The notes beneath the pieces are model-generated. The model was given only the letters and a program-made list of their open reading frames with translations. It had not been told where the DNA came from and ran no database searches. A DNA stretch of 64,000 bases from Brevibacterium sp. CCUG 69071. GTDB taxonomy: Bacteria > Actinomycetota > Actinomycetes > Actinomycetales > Brevibacteriaceae. Of this stretch, positions 25,138-35,538 are shown piece after piece; the stretch's first letter is position 1, and each line of letters begins with the position of its first letter. Position numbers and translations under genes: made by a program. The stretch spans positions 62,001 to 126,000 of the forward strand of contig NZ_PGFV01000006.1 in the NCBI RefSeq assembly GCF_021023135.1, in the 5' to 3' direction.

Positions 25138-26171
25138 CGTTCACTGTAGTCGAATCGTCCCTCGAGTGCGGTCATCGTATCGACCGTGCGGAAGCCGAGA
25201 TCGCGGTTGAGAGCGAGCATCGGCGCATTTCCGGTGGCCGTGTAGGTCTGGATCCATTTCCCGGCGGCCGCCTCGGGCACATCCTGGAGCTGACGCATGT
25301 TCGCGACCTTGAGGGCACGCCCGATGCCGCGGCCGCGGTGGGCCCGATCGACGAGAGTGTCCTCCTGGATGACGATATCCGGCTGATCGCGGGAGACCAT
25401 GATCTCCGTGTAGCCGACCGCCCGATCCTCGACATGTGCCAGCGAGCTGACGAGGATCCAGCCGTGTTCGTCCATGCGCTCCTCATGGCTGCGGATCGCG
25501 GCAGTGTCGGCATGCCGGGTGCTGCGGGTGAGGTCCCCGACGGGCACGTCCTCATCCATCTGCACCCGCAGCATCGCCCAGTCCTCGAGGACCTCCTCGG
25601 GGCAGGTTCCCGTCCACGAGGTGACCGCGAAGTCCGGATCGGCGGCGACGACCGGCACCGAGGTGGCGGCCCCGGAATCCTTGTAGCGGTCCGCATCGGC
25701 GGTGAGATAGTCCGGCAGGTCGAGCAGCAGCCGATGCTCCTCGATCCCGATGCGCATGCCCCGCGACTGCGCGAATGCTATCCCGGCCGGACAGTAGGTC
25801 TCGGTCTGGACGACCTCGACCCTTATGCCTCCCGGCTGTGCCCCGCGCAGCAGCGCCTCGACCGCCTCAGCGAGTGCTGTGGCCACCCCTTGACGGCGGT
25901 GGGCGGGGGAGACGCCGAGTTCGACCTCGGCGGGGGCATCGGTGATGAGCGCAAGCTCCGCGCCGCCGACGGCCTCCCCGCCGAGGTGGGCCACGAGTGC
26001 GATGTCCTGCTTGTCGGTGCGGGGGTGGGCGAACTGGGCGAGCAGGGCCTCGGGGCTGCGCCACCACGCCGCCGTCCGCTCGGCGGTGTAGGCGTCGCGC
26101 ATGAGCGCATCCCAGTCCTTCAGCCCCGAGGCATCATCGGGATCGATGCGTGTGATCTCGATCTCAGGCAT
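25134..26171 (-). CDS. Double-domain GNAT acetyltransferase
   Basis: 345 residues with two GNAT units. The first has the acetyl-CoA loop GVSPAHRRQGVATALAEAVE (about residues 92-111) and the second VDRAHRGRGIGRALKVANM (about 275-295). Tandem GNATs of this kind acetylate small molecules or antibiotics in some relatives. The acceptor is unknown. I chose the ATG at 26171; an upstream in-frame ATG at 26219 would run into the neighbouring gene. It opens the block of overlapping genes that ends at 21521. Confidence 0.84.
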   Translation of the reverse strand: MPEIEITRIDPDDASGLKDWDALMRDAYTAERTAAWWRSPEALLAQFAHPRTDKQDIALVAHLGGEAVGGAELALITDAPAEVELGVSPAHRRQGVATALAEAVEALLRGAQPGGIRVEVVQTETYCPAGIAFAQSRGMRIGIEEHRLLLDLPDYLTADADRYKDSGAATSVPVVAADPDFAVTSWTGTCPEEVLEDWAMLRVQMDEDVPVGDLTRSTRHADTAAIRSHEERMDEHGWILVSSLAHVEDRAVGYTEIMVSRDQPDIVIQEDTLVDRAHRGRGIGRALKVANMRQLQDVPEAAAGKWIQTYTATGNAPMLALNRDLGFRTVDTMTALEGRFDYSER

Positions 26172-26215
26172 GGTTCGAGTCGACCACGTCGGGCCCGGGT
26201 TTGCAAGGAACCGAC

Positions 26216-26410
26216 TCACTCCTCGTCGGGGTCGGTGCCCTTCTTCCGGTCGGCCGCCTCGGTGCCGTGGTCGTTGTCATGCCGGGACAGGCGGGAGCCG
26301 ATGTGGGCACCGGGCTTGTTCATCACGCGATGGATGAGGAGCGCGCCGAGGCTGAAGATGACGATGATGCAGACCGTGAGGAAGAGGACGGCACCGAGAC
26401 CGGGTTCCAT
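26216..26410 (-). CDS. 64-residue single-pass membrane protein
   Basis: MEPGLGAVLFLTVCIIVIFS opens a membrane segment reaching about residue 26, followed by a charged tail (RHDNDHGTEAADRKKGTDPDEE). The ATG shares a base with the stop of the DUF1707 gene (TGATG), which is the best evidence that this short frame is translated. No homologue is recognised. It lies 44 bases before the GNAT start. Confidence 0.62.
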   Translation of the reverse strand: MEPGLGAVLFLTVCIIVIFSLGALLIHRVMNKPGAHIGSRLSRHDNDHGTEAADRKKGTDPDEE

Positions 26411-27132
26411 CACTTCGCCAGTCGCCGGCGGTCGAGCCAGTTCGCGAAGCGGGCGCGGAAGGTGCCCATGCCGACCGATCCGCCGACCACGATAGTGGGC
26501 TTTCTCCCCTGGGGAACCGCGCTGACCGAGGACCTCACGGTGCCCCAGGTCTTCGAGAGACGGTCGACGTTGACGCCCCAGTCGTCGGGGACGACCACGA
26601 CGACGGAGCCCATGCCCGCGACGATCTCGACGTCGATGCGCTCGAGGTCGGTGGTGACCTCGAGGAAGTTGAGTTCGATGTTCGACATCGACGGTTCGCA
26701 GCGGATGACGGCGGGCACCAGCCACCGACCGCGGCGGTTCTCCGACTCCCACCCGGCCTTGAGCACGAGCGGCTCGGCCGAGTCCATGCCGATGTTGTTC
26801 GGGCGCATGACGTCCTGGCCTGGAGCCGGTGGGCGAGCCAGGCCAGAGCCGGGAGTCTGAGGCCGGAAGCGGTCGGAGGGCAGCTTCGTCGTCAGGTCGG
26901 CCAGGACCTCGTCGAGGTCGATGGGGAACTTCGCCGCCTGCACCTTCTCCATCCGCTCGTCGAGTTCCTCGACGGTGATCCGTCCGTCCCCGGCGGCCTC
27001 GCGGAGCACCTCGATCGCCTCATCGCGTTCCTGGTGGCCGATGCGGATGGACTTCGCCGGGTCGGTGGGGCGCGCCTCGGGGTCGTTCTCGTCGGGGCGG
27101 TTCGCGTCGGGGTCGGGGATGGCTGGACTCAT
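26410..27132 (-). CDS. DUF1707 protein with LiaF-like C-terminal domain
   Basis: 240 residues, soluble. Residues about 28-85 form a DUF1707 unit (RIGHQERDEAIEVLREAAGDGRITVEELDERM), a short domain found in actinobacterial proteins with membrane or stress roles. The C-terminus (ERIDVEIVAGMGSVVVVVPDDWGV...GSVGMGTF) resembles the LiaF/DUF2154 domain of cell-envelope stress regulators. The usual membrane helices of LiaF are absent. It is the first gene of the minus-strand block and divergent from dnaX. Confidence 0.83.
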   Translation of the reverse strand: MSPAIPDPDANRPDENDPEARPTDPAKSIRIGHQERDEAIEVLREAAGDGRITVEELDERMEKVQAAKFPIDLDEVLADLTTKLPSDRFRPQTPGSGLARPPAPGQDVMRPNNIGMDSAEPLVLKAGWESENRRGRWLVPAVIRCEPSMSNIELNFLEVTTDLERIDVEIVAGMGSVVVVVPDDWGVNVDRLSKTWGTVRSSVSAVPQGRKPTIVVGGSVGMGTFRARFANWLDRRRLAK

Positions 27133-27229
27133 GGACTCTATCGTGCCCGATGCGCACTGCCGTCGACAACGTCTGGGACGTTCCTGCCGGCCCGTGTGTC
27201 GTGTCAGTCGTTGGCATTAGGCTAGGGGC

Positions 27230-30200
27230 GTGTCCACCGCACTGTACAGAAGATACCGCCCAGAGACCTTCGACGAGGTCATCGGTCAAGAGCATGTGAC
27301 CGATCCGCTGAAGGCCGCGATCGAACGCGGCCGCATCAACCATGCCTACCTGTTCTCCGGGCCCCGCGGCTGCGGCAAGACCACCTCGGCGCGGATTCTG
27401 GCCAGGTGCCTCAACTGTGAGAAGGGCCCGACCCCGGTCCCGTGCGGGGAATGCCCGAGCTGTCAGGACCTGGCCAACGGCGGCCCCGGTTCGCTCGACG
27501 TCGTGGAGATCGACGCGGCCAGCCACAACGGTGTCGATGATGCCCGTGACCTGCGTGAACGCGCCATCTACGCGCCCGCACGCGACCGTTATAAGGTGTT
27601 CATCCTCGATGAGGCGCACATGGTCACCTCGCAGGGCTTCAACGCACTGCTCAAGATCGTCGAGGAGCCGCCGCCGCACATCAAGTTCATCTTCGCGACG
27701 ACCGAGCCGGAGAAGGTCATCGGCACGATCCGTTCGCGGACGCACCACTATCCCTTCCGCCTGGTTCCGCCCGAGGCCCTGGGCAACTACCTCGATGAGC
27801 TGTGCACCCGTGAGGGCGTGCAGGTCGCCAAGGGCGTGCTGCCCCTGGTCGTGCGCGCCGGCGGGGGGTCGGTGCGTGACACCCTGTCCGTGCTCGATCA
27901 GCTCATCGCCGGTTCCGGTCCCGACGGCGTGGACTACGGGCGGGCGATCGCGCTGCTCGGGTACACACCCGATTCGCTGCTCTCCGACATCGTCGACGCC
28001 TTCTCCGCTGGTGACGGGGGAGGGGTGTATCGCGCGGTGGAGAGAGTCATCGAGTCCGGTCAGGATCCGCGTCGCTTCGTCGAAGACCTCCTCGAACGCT
28101 TCCGCGACCTCATCGTCATCAATGCCGCACCCGAGGCGGCCCATGCCTTCCTGCCCGAGGTTCCCCCGGATCGGCTCGAGCGGCTGACTCTGCAGGCTCG
28201 CGGCTTCGGCCAGGGTGAGCTCTCTCGGGCCGCGGATCTGCTCAACCACGGGCTGACCGAGATGTCCGGGGCGACCTCGCCGAGGCTGCAGCTCGAACTC
28301 ATCTGTGCCCGCGTCCTGCTGCCCGGTTCGGGACGCAGCCGCGACGCGGTGCTCAGCCGCATGGAGCGCATGGAACGCCGGATCGGCATGTCCGCGACGG
28401 GCACCGCTGCGAATGTGTCCCCGGCTCAGGTCGAGTCGCAGCCTGCCGGTCAGGCGGCTGGCGCTGGTCAGGCGGCTGGTGCCGGTCAGGTGGCCGATGC
28501 TGGTCAGGCGATGACGGGCGGGTCGGTTCCCGGGCCGGGGCAGGACGGTGCCTCCCAGCGGGCCGCCGCGCCTCAGCAGGGCGGCGCTGCTCAACAGGGC
28601 GGTGGCGCCGGTTCGGCCGTGCGCGGACCGTCGACTGCGTCCGCCGCCGCGCACGATGACTTCGATGACCTCGCCGATATCGCCGTCGCCGCCGAGTCGA
28701 TGCTCAATGATTCCCCGCGTTCGGCCCAGCCGGAGGCGGCGTCACAGTCTGTGCCACCTATGCCACTTGCGTCGACATCGGATCAGGGGGAGTCGGGACC
28801 GTCGGATGCCGCGGCTCACGATGAGGAGACTCAGGCCTCTGCCGATCGACCGGAGGAACAGGCGAATCAGCAGGCTCCGGAGCGGCAGAATCCGGCACAG
28901 CAGACTCCGGCACAACAGACTTCAGCACAGCAGGTTCCAGCACAGCAGAGCCATGACGCGAGTGCGGGGCCGAACGAGACAGAACCTTCGGATGCCAGAT
29001 CCCAGGTCGGGTCCGAAGTCCCGGATGAGTCTCGAGCACCGGCTCCGAACCAGCCCGAGGGTTCGAGTGATCCGACGGCTCCGGAAGCGGGCTCGGTGGC
29101 CGGTGCCGGCGAGATCGGCGGAGAGATCGAAGCGATTCGTCGCGCCTGGCCGAGCATCCTCGCCGCTGTCGAGAAGCGCAGCCGCCTGACTCGTGCGATC
29201 ATCGCTGCCAATGCGATCCCGCAGTCGTTCTCCGACGGTGTCGTCTACCTCGGTTTCAACAATGCCGGTTCCGTCCAGGGGTTCAAGCAGCGCGATCATG
29301 CGGCTAAGCTCGCCATGGCGATCAACGATGTCCTCGGCATCCAGGCGCGCATCGACGTCGGTGATGTCGGTCGCGTCGGCGGCAACTCGGGTGGTGGTCC
29401 GGCGGGAGGTACCGGCGGAGGCGCCGGCGGCAAGGGAGCATCGGCTCCCGGGTTGAGTGATTCCGGTGCCAATCGCGGTCCGGCGCCCAGCCAGCGTCGC
29501 CCCAGCCCGCAGGAAGTCGCCGCGGTCGTCGGCACCCGCGAGGTCGACAAGCCTCAGGTCGACCACGAGAAGTTCTGGGAGACCGGCGGGTCGGGCGAAG
29601 GACCATGGTCCTCCGACGACGAGGAGGGAGAACAGCAGGCTGACACGGCCGACGTCTCCGTCGATTCCTCGCAGTCCAACGCTGCTGCGGCCTCGACTGA
29701 CCATGCACCCGGCTCTGCACCTGAACCTGAGCCTGTACCTGAACCTGAGCCTGTACCTGATCCTGAGCCTGCACCTGAACCTGAGCCTGCACCTGAACCT
29801 GAACCTCAGGCAGATCAGCCTGACCAGGCAGATCCCGCCGATCAGCCTGATCTGGCACGTCCGGAAGAACAGCCTGACCCGGCAGATCAGGCACCGACAG
29901 CCCCGGCCGACGACCCCGTCGCCGTCAGCGACACTGCGGCTGGGGACGAGATCTTCGTCCCTGACCTCTCGGACGACGACTTCTTCGCAGCTTCGAGCGC
30001 TCACGACAGTGAACCCGCAGCCGGTCACGAGGGCGATTCGGCCACGGCCGTCGCCGCGGAGGACCGTCCTTCGAATCCAGCGCCGGCACCGGATGCTGAG
30101 CACCGGGAACCGACTGCGGCCGATGATGACGCCGCCGAACCCATGGAGTACGCCCAGCCCCGGTGGGAGGAGCCGACCTGGCACGACGCTCCTGCCGGTG

Positions 30201-30742
30201 GGGTGGCAGAGGGCGCCGAACCTGACAGCTCCGATTCGACGAGCGCCGGCAGCGGAGCGGTCGACGTCGGCGCGGTCGTCGTCCCGCCGCCGGATGACGA
30301 CGACCTCGACTTCCTCGACGACTATGCGGGTGCAGACTCCCCGAGTTTCGCCGCGCCGAACGAAGCCGGGCCGAACGATGCGGTGCCGAGCCAGACTGCG
30401 CCCCCACCGCAATCGCACGGGAACGGTGGGGCCAAACCGTTCAAGTCCCGCTTCGCCGCGCTCGCCGAGAAGCACGGTGCGAGCTCGGCTCAGTCGACCC
30501 CCTCGGGCTACGGATCTCAGCGGCCGGCGAGCCCGGATGAGTCGTATGGCGGCAGCGGGGCATTCGGCGGCAACGGCTCGGCCCAGGGACAGGGTGCCGA
30601 CACATCCGAGCAGCACAGCGGTTCCGTAGAGGACGAGTATGATCCGGAGACGGACCTCGACGTATCGGAGGCCCCGCAGATCGGAGTCGACGTGATCGCA
30701 CGCGTCCTCGGCGGCGAAGTCATCGATGAAAGAGAAGTATGA
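27230..30742 (+). CDS. dnaX: DNA polymerase III subunit gamma/tau
   Basis: 1170 residues from GTG 27230. The N-terminus is the clamp-loader ATPase: [11 protein letters not shown], Walker [15 protein letters not shown], a zinc module (CLNCEKG...CGECPSC), [22 protein letters not shown] and the sensor region [12 protein letters not shown]. Residues about 230-370 are domain III. A conserved tau-type segment ([31 protein letters not shown]) follows at about 628-660. The rest, several hundred residues, is low-complexity Pro, Glu, Gln and Asp, making it longer than usual. No frameshift signal for a separate gamma form is seen. It overlaps recR by four bases. Confidence 0.96.
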   Translation: MSTALYRRYRPETFDEVIGQEHVTDPLKAAIERGRINHAYLFSGPRGCGKTTSARILARCLNCEKGPTPVPCGECPSCQDLANGGPGSLDVVEIDAASHNGVDDARDLRERAIYAPARDRYKVFILDEAHMVTSQGFNALLKIVEEPPPHIKFIFATTEPEKVIGTIRSRTHHYPFRLVPPEALGNYLDELCTREGVQVAKGVLPLVVRAGGGSVRDTLSVLDQLIAGSGPDGVDYGRAIALLGYTPDSLLSDIVDAFSAGDGGGVYRAVERVIESGQDPRRFVEDLLERFRDLIVINAAPEAAHAFLPEVPPDRLERLTLQARGFGQGELSRAADLLNHGLTEMSGATSPRLQLELICARVLLPGSGRSRDAVLSRMERMERRIGMSATGTAANVSPAQVESQPAGQAAGAGQAAGAGQVADAGQAMTGGSVPGPGQDGASQRAAAPQQGGAAQQGGGAGSAVRGPSTASAAAHDDFDDLADIAVAAESMLNDSPRSAQPEAASQSVPPMPLASTSDQGESGPSDAAAHDEETQASADRPEEQANQQAPERQNPAQQTPAQQTSAQQVPAQQSHDASAGPNETEPSDARSQVGSEVPDESRAPAPNQPEGSSDPTAPEAGSVAGAGEIGGEIEAIRRAWPSILAAVEKRSRLTRAIIAANAIPQSFSDGVVYLGFNNAGSVQGFKQRDHAAKLAMAINDVLGIQARIDVGDVGRVGGNSGGGPAGGTGGGAGGKGASAPGLSDSGANRGPAPSQRRPSPQEVAAVVGTREVDKPQVDHEKFWETGGSGEGPWSSDDEEGEQQADTADVSVDSSQSNAAAASTDHAPGSAPEPEPVPEPEPVPDPEPAPEPEPAPEPEPQADQPDQADPADQPDLARPEEQPDPADQAPTAPADDPVAVSDTAAGDEIFVPDLSDDDFFAASSAHDSEPAAGHEGDSATAVAAEDRPSNPAPAPDAEHREPTAADDDAAEPMEYAQPRWEEPTWHDAPAGGVAEGAEPDSSDSTSAGSGAVDVGAVVVPPPDDDDLDFLDDYAGADSPSFAAPNEAGPNDAVPSQTAPPPQSHGNGGAKPFKSRFAALAEKHGASSAQSTPSGYGSQRPASPDESYGGSGAFGGNGSAQGQGADTSEQHSGSVEDEYDPETDLDVSEAPQIGVDVIARVLGGEVIDEREV
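29715..29807 (+). repeat. 18-bp in-frame tandem repeat in dnaX (Pro-Glu tract)
   Basis: About five imperfect copies of an 18-base unit (CCTGNACCTGAACCTGAG) encode a run of [12 protein letters not shown]. It lies in the disordered C-terminal region of tau and is likely to vary in length between strains. Confidence 0.75.
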
Positions 30743-31344
30743 GCGCGGTTTACGAAGGTGCCCTGCAGGACCTGGTCGAAGAGTTCGGCAAACTGCCGGG
30801 CATCGGGCCGAAGTCGGCGCAGCGACTCGCGTTCCACATTCTCCAGTCCGAGTCCGCTGACGTCACCGCACTGGCGCAGGCACTGACCGAGGTGAAGAAG
30901 CGAGTGCGCTTCTGCGATATCTGCGGCAATGTGTCCGAGGAATCCGAATGCACCGTCTGTCAGGATCCTCGCCGGGATCGGTCGATGATCTGCGTGGTCG
31001 AGGAGCCGAAGGATGTCGTCGCGATCGAACGCACCCGCGAATACCGCGGTCTCTATCACGTCCTCGGCGGCGCGATCGACCCGATGGCCGGAGTCGGACC
31101 GGACAACCTGCGCATCAAGGAGCTGATGACGAGGCTCCAGGACGGCGAGGTCAAGGAGTGCGTGATCGCCACGGATCCGAACCTCGAGGGTGAAGCGACC
31201 GCCACCTACCTCGTCCGCCTGCTCGGCACTCTCGGCGTGACCGTGACCCGACTTGCCTCCGGGCTGCCTGTGGGCGGTGACCTCGAGTACGCCGATGAGG
31301 TCACCCTCGGCCGCGCCTTCTCCGGCCGCCGCGAAATCGACTGA
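30739..31344 (+). CDS. recR: Recombination mediator protein RecR
   Basis: 201 residues, the normal length. An N-terminal helix-hairpin-helix ([17 protein letters not shown]), the zinc finger [16 protein letters not shown] (residues about 56-71) and a Toprim domain ([34 protein letters not shown]) are all present. RecR works with RecF and RecO to load RecA at gaps. ATG overlaps the dnaX stop. The ybaB gene usually found between dnaX and recR is missing here. Confidence 0.96.
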   Translation: MSAVYEGALQDLVEEFGKLPGIGPKSAQRLAFHILQSESADVTALAQALTEVKKRVRFCDICGNVSEESECTVCQDPRRDRSMICVVEEPKDVVAIERTREYRGLYHVLGGAIDPMAGVGPDNLRIKELMTRLQDGEVKECVIATDPNLEGEATATYLVRLLGTLGVTVTRLASGLPVGGDLEYADEVTLGRAFSGRREID

Positions 31345-31405
31345 CTTCGCCGCACCGGATCGCTCTCCGCCCCTGGCGCCGCCAGCGATCAGGGCCACCT
31401 GCAGC

Positions 31406-31467
31406 GATTGTTCGGCTACCTCCGAGCATTTTTGGGCCCAGATCTGCTCGGAAGTAGCCGAACAATC
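31406..31467. repeat. 23-bp inverted repeat with 16-base loop after recR
   Basis: The arms 31406-31428 and 31445-31467 pair along 23 bases with one G-T mismatch (GATTGTTCGGCTACCTCCGA, then GCA). The loop contains TTTTTGGGCCC. It may end the dnaX-recR transcript. Size and loop length resemble the palindrome at 16446-16503, though the sequence differs. Confidence 0.7.
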
Positions 31468-31469
31468 CC

Positions 31470-31555
31470 GCCTCAACCGTGCCGCGCGCTGATTTGAGCG
31501 CTGTGCGTCCCCGCCTCAACCGTGCCGCGCGCCGACTCGAGGACTGTGCGTCCCC
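31470..31555. repeat. 43-bp tandem repeat, two copies plus a partial third
   Basis: Units 31470-31512 and 31513-31555 both start GCCTCAACCGTGCCGCGCGC and end CTGTGCGTCCCC, differing only in the middle. A shorter relative (GCCCCGGTTGTGCCGC) follows at 31556-31571. No coding sense is apparent. Confidence 0.75.
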
Positions 31556-31576
31556 GCCCCGGTTGTGCCGCAACCC

Positions 31577-31634
31577 TTGACAGCATATCGATTATCGTGA
31601 AGTATGTTGTTTATCGATATATCGAAGAACGATA
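31577..31634 (+). promoter_or_regulatory. Candidate promoter and operator of the DUF2975/XRE operon
   Basis: TTGACA at 31577-31582 is a clear -35 candidate; TATGTT at 31603-31608 or an overlapping hexamer could serve as -10, though spacing is longer than ideal. Four TATCG steps (31586, 31593, 31612, 31620) and one reverse copy (31630-31634) cluster around it, including TATCGATATATCGA. The XRE protein of the operon is the natural candidate to bind them. Confidence 0.5.
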
Positions 31635-31717
31635 GCAATCGCTTGGTCGCTCGCAGAGTCCATGGACTCGAAGGGTTAGGGACAAGGCGGGAACGGCCAC
31701 CAAGGGAAGGCGCAGTC

Positions 31718-32341
31718 ATGTCACCGAATACGGGACGCAACGAACACCCCGAAAAGCGCAAGGCCTTCGGCGCCGGCTACGAGCTCTGGGTCGGTCTGGC
31801 GATCGGCTTCTACGTCGTCTTCGCCGTCACCGAGCTCATCACCGACCTCGTCCACTCCGAAATCAGGCTGCCTCTGCAGTTCGAGTCCGATGCCGTCTCG
31901 ACGCTCGACTTCCCCGAGGCGACCGCGGCCTTGAGCGGGCTCACTCAGATCACGGTGTCGACGGGCGACATAGCCGCCGGCGCCCTGGTCCTGGTCATCA
32001 TCGCGAAGATCGCAGTGATCCTCACGTTCCTCGGAGCAGCAATCGCGATCGTGCCCGTCATCCGCGCAATCGCCGCGGGAACGCCGTTCACGACGCGCTC
32101 GATCAAGGCGCTGAGTGCGCTCGAGTGGATCGTGACCATCGGCTTCGTCCTCTATTTCGCAACGATGGTGCTCGGCAGCAACTGGGTCTCGGCAGAGATC
32201 GGCATCGCGAACGGGGTGGGACCGGGTGTCACCACGATGCAGGCCTTCCTCGTCCTCGGCGTCGTCGGCGGAGCCGAGCTCCTGCGCCGCTGCTTCCGTT
32301 CGGGAAGAGTCGCGCAGGAAGAGCTCGAAGGTCTCGTCTGA
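31718..32341 (+). CDS. DUF2975 membrane protein
   Basis: 207 residues with four membrane segments (about 22-45, 85-110, 118-145 and 165-190) and the family turn GTPFTTRSIKALSALEWIV. DUF2975 proteins pair almost always with a short XRE regulator, as in Bacillus yoaS/yozG, and may sense membrane conditions or sequester the regulator. A GGGAAGG site precedes ATG 31718. The stop shares a base with the next start. Confidence 0.86.
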   Translation: MSPNTGRNEHPEKRKAFGAGYELWVGLAIGFYVVFAVTELITDLVHSEIRLPLQFESDAVSTLDFPEATAALSGLTQITVSTGDIAAGALVLVIIAKIAVILTFLGAAIAIVPVIRAIAAGTPFTTRSIKALSALEWIVTIGFVLYFATMVLGSNWVSAEIGIANGVGPGVTTMQAFLVLGVVGGAELLRRCFRSGRVAQEELEGLV

Positions 32342-32574
32342 TGGTCGAAGAGTTCGCGAACCTCAAGGTCAACTGCCATCTGGATGCGCTGCTCACCCAG
32401 CGCGGACTGAGTCTGACCGAACTGTCGAAGCGTGTGGGAGTCTCCCTGGCCAACCTCTCGGTGCTCAAGAACAACAGGGCGAAGGCGATCAGATACTCCA
32501 CGCTCATCGCTCTCTGTCAGGCGCTCGACTGTCAGCCCGGTGACCTGTTCACCGTCGAAGCCGATCCATCCTGA
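32341..32574 (+). CDS. Short XRE-type regulator paired with DUF2975
   Basis: 77 residues, essentially one Cro/C1-type helix-turn-helix: LDALLTQRGLSLTELSKRVGVSLANLSVLKNNRAKAIRYSTLIALCQALDCQPGDLF. LANLSVLKNN is the recognition helix. YozG-like. It is coupled to the DUF2975 gene by a TGATG overlap and probably controls its own operon. Confidence 0.9.
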   Translation: MVEEFANLKVNCHLDALLTQRGLSLTELSKRVGVSLANLSVLKNNRAKAIRYSTLIALCQALDCQPGDLFTVEADPS

Positions 32575-32605
32575 GGCCACGACGCGAGCCGAGGGCCCTC
32601 CTGGT

Positions 32606-32627
32606 CCTCCCAGCGCCCGATGGGAGG
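32606..32627 (+). terminator. Weak hairpin after the DUF2975/XRE operon
   Basis: CCTCCCA at 32606-32612 pairs with TGGGAGG at 32621-32627 around an 8-base loop. It is 31 bases after the XRE stop. No T tract. Confidence 0.35.
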
Positions 32628-32844
32628 GCCATCGGGGTGTTCGCGCCATCCATTCAGCGAGGTCACCGGGGTGTCTGAATGACGGGCGGCCGTGAAGTGA
32701 GATGAGCGACCTCATACAATGGTCGAGGTGCCGGTTAGCCGACACGGCTGAAATCCTGATCGATGCAGCACGAGACCTCCATGTTTGGAACCATGGAATC
32801 GATCGCCCGGCACGGAACTTATCAGCGATAAGGAAGAGACTGCA

Positions 32845-35219
<2,375 letters not shown>

Positions 35220-35250
35220 GGCGACTGAGCCAGAGTCGGCCGAGCCGAAG

Positions 35251-35288
35251 ACGAACCGCCCGGGAGCACATGCTCCCGGGCGGTTCGT
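35251..35288 (+). terminator. Terminator of the lysC-asd operon
   Basis: The arms 35251-35268 and 35271-35288 form a perfect 18-bp GC-rich stem (ACGAACCGCCCGGGAGCA) with almost no loop, 32 bases after the asd stop. Confidence 0.85.
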
Positions 35289-35329
35289 CGTCATGTCGAG
35301 CCCATGCCGGGCACGGGATTCGCGTGGAT

Positions 35330-35385
35330 CAATGCGAAGCTCGAAAAAGTCGTCACTGGTGACAACTTTTTCAGGCCTGGCGTTG
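35330..35385. repeat. Diverged copy of the 25-6-25 intergenic palindrome
   Basis: The left arm 35330-35354 matches the left arm at 1283-1307 at all but a few positions. The loop is ACTGGT, against ACTGGC in the other copy. The right arm 35361-35385 pairs with it except at about six positions. Arm and loop sizes are identical in the two copies. Confidence 0.8.
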
Positions 35386-35444
35386 CAACGGTGCACATCT
35401 GCGTCGGGACCGACGTCTCCGACCACGCATAAACGTAGTGCTAT

Positions 35445-35460
35445 ATATAAATATTTATAT
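35445..35460. promoter_or_regulatory. AT-only palindrome upstream of znuA
   Basis: A perfect 16-base palindrome (ATATAAATATTTATAT) in an otherwise GC-rich region, centred about 86 bases before the znuA ATG. It is a reasonable operator for a metal-responsive repressor such as Zur, though it does not match the usual actinobacterial Zur box. Confidence 0.45.
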
Positions 35461-35538
35461 TAGTGGTGGGTCCCGAGTCTGAGTAGTGTGATCGTCGTTC
35501 AAACCTTGATCACCGCGCACACTCCCGAAAGGTCCACC

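Larger units (their letters stand above)
31345..31717. other. 373-base repeat-rich intergenic region between recR and DUF2975
   Basis: No gene seen. From left to right it holds a long hairpin (31406-31467), a 43-bp tandem repeat (31470-31555 plus partial copy), and a promoter/operator region with five TATCG steps (31577-31634). The last 80 bases before the DUF2975 ATG hold only a GGGAAGG-type binding site. Confidence 0.7.
35220..35538. other. 319-base intergenic region between asd and znuA
   Basis: No gene seen. It contains the asd terminator (35251-35288), a diverged copy of the intergenic palindrome (35330-35385), and an unusually AT-rich palindrome (35445-35460) ahead of the zinc importer. 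Confidence 0.8.

Noticed and set aside
28922..30616. Long minus-strand reading frames opposite dnaX (also 27020-28654)
   Set aside because: They are shadows of dnaX codon bias with no family signature and no binding site.
27230..30742. Programmed frameshift site in dnaX for a separate gamma subunit
   Set aside because: No A-rich slippery heptamer with a downstream hairpin was seen; the long tau frame is continuous.
32575..32844. Possible lysine riboswitch ahead of lysC
   Set aside because: The 270-base leader lacks the conserved lysine-riboswitch junction elements and only a weak hairpin is visible.
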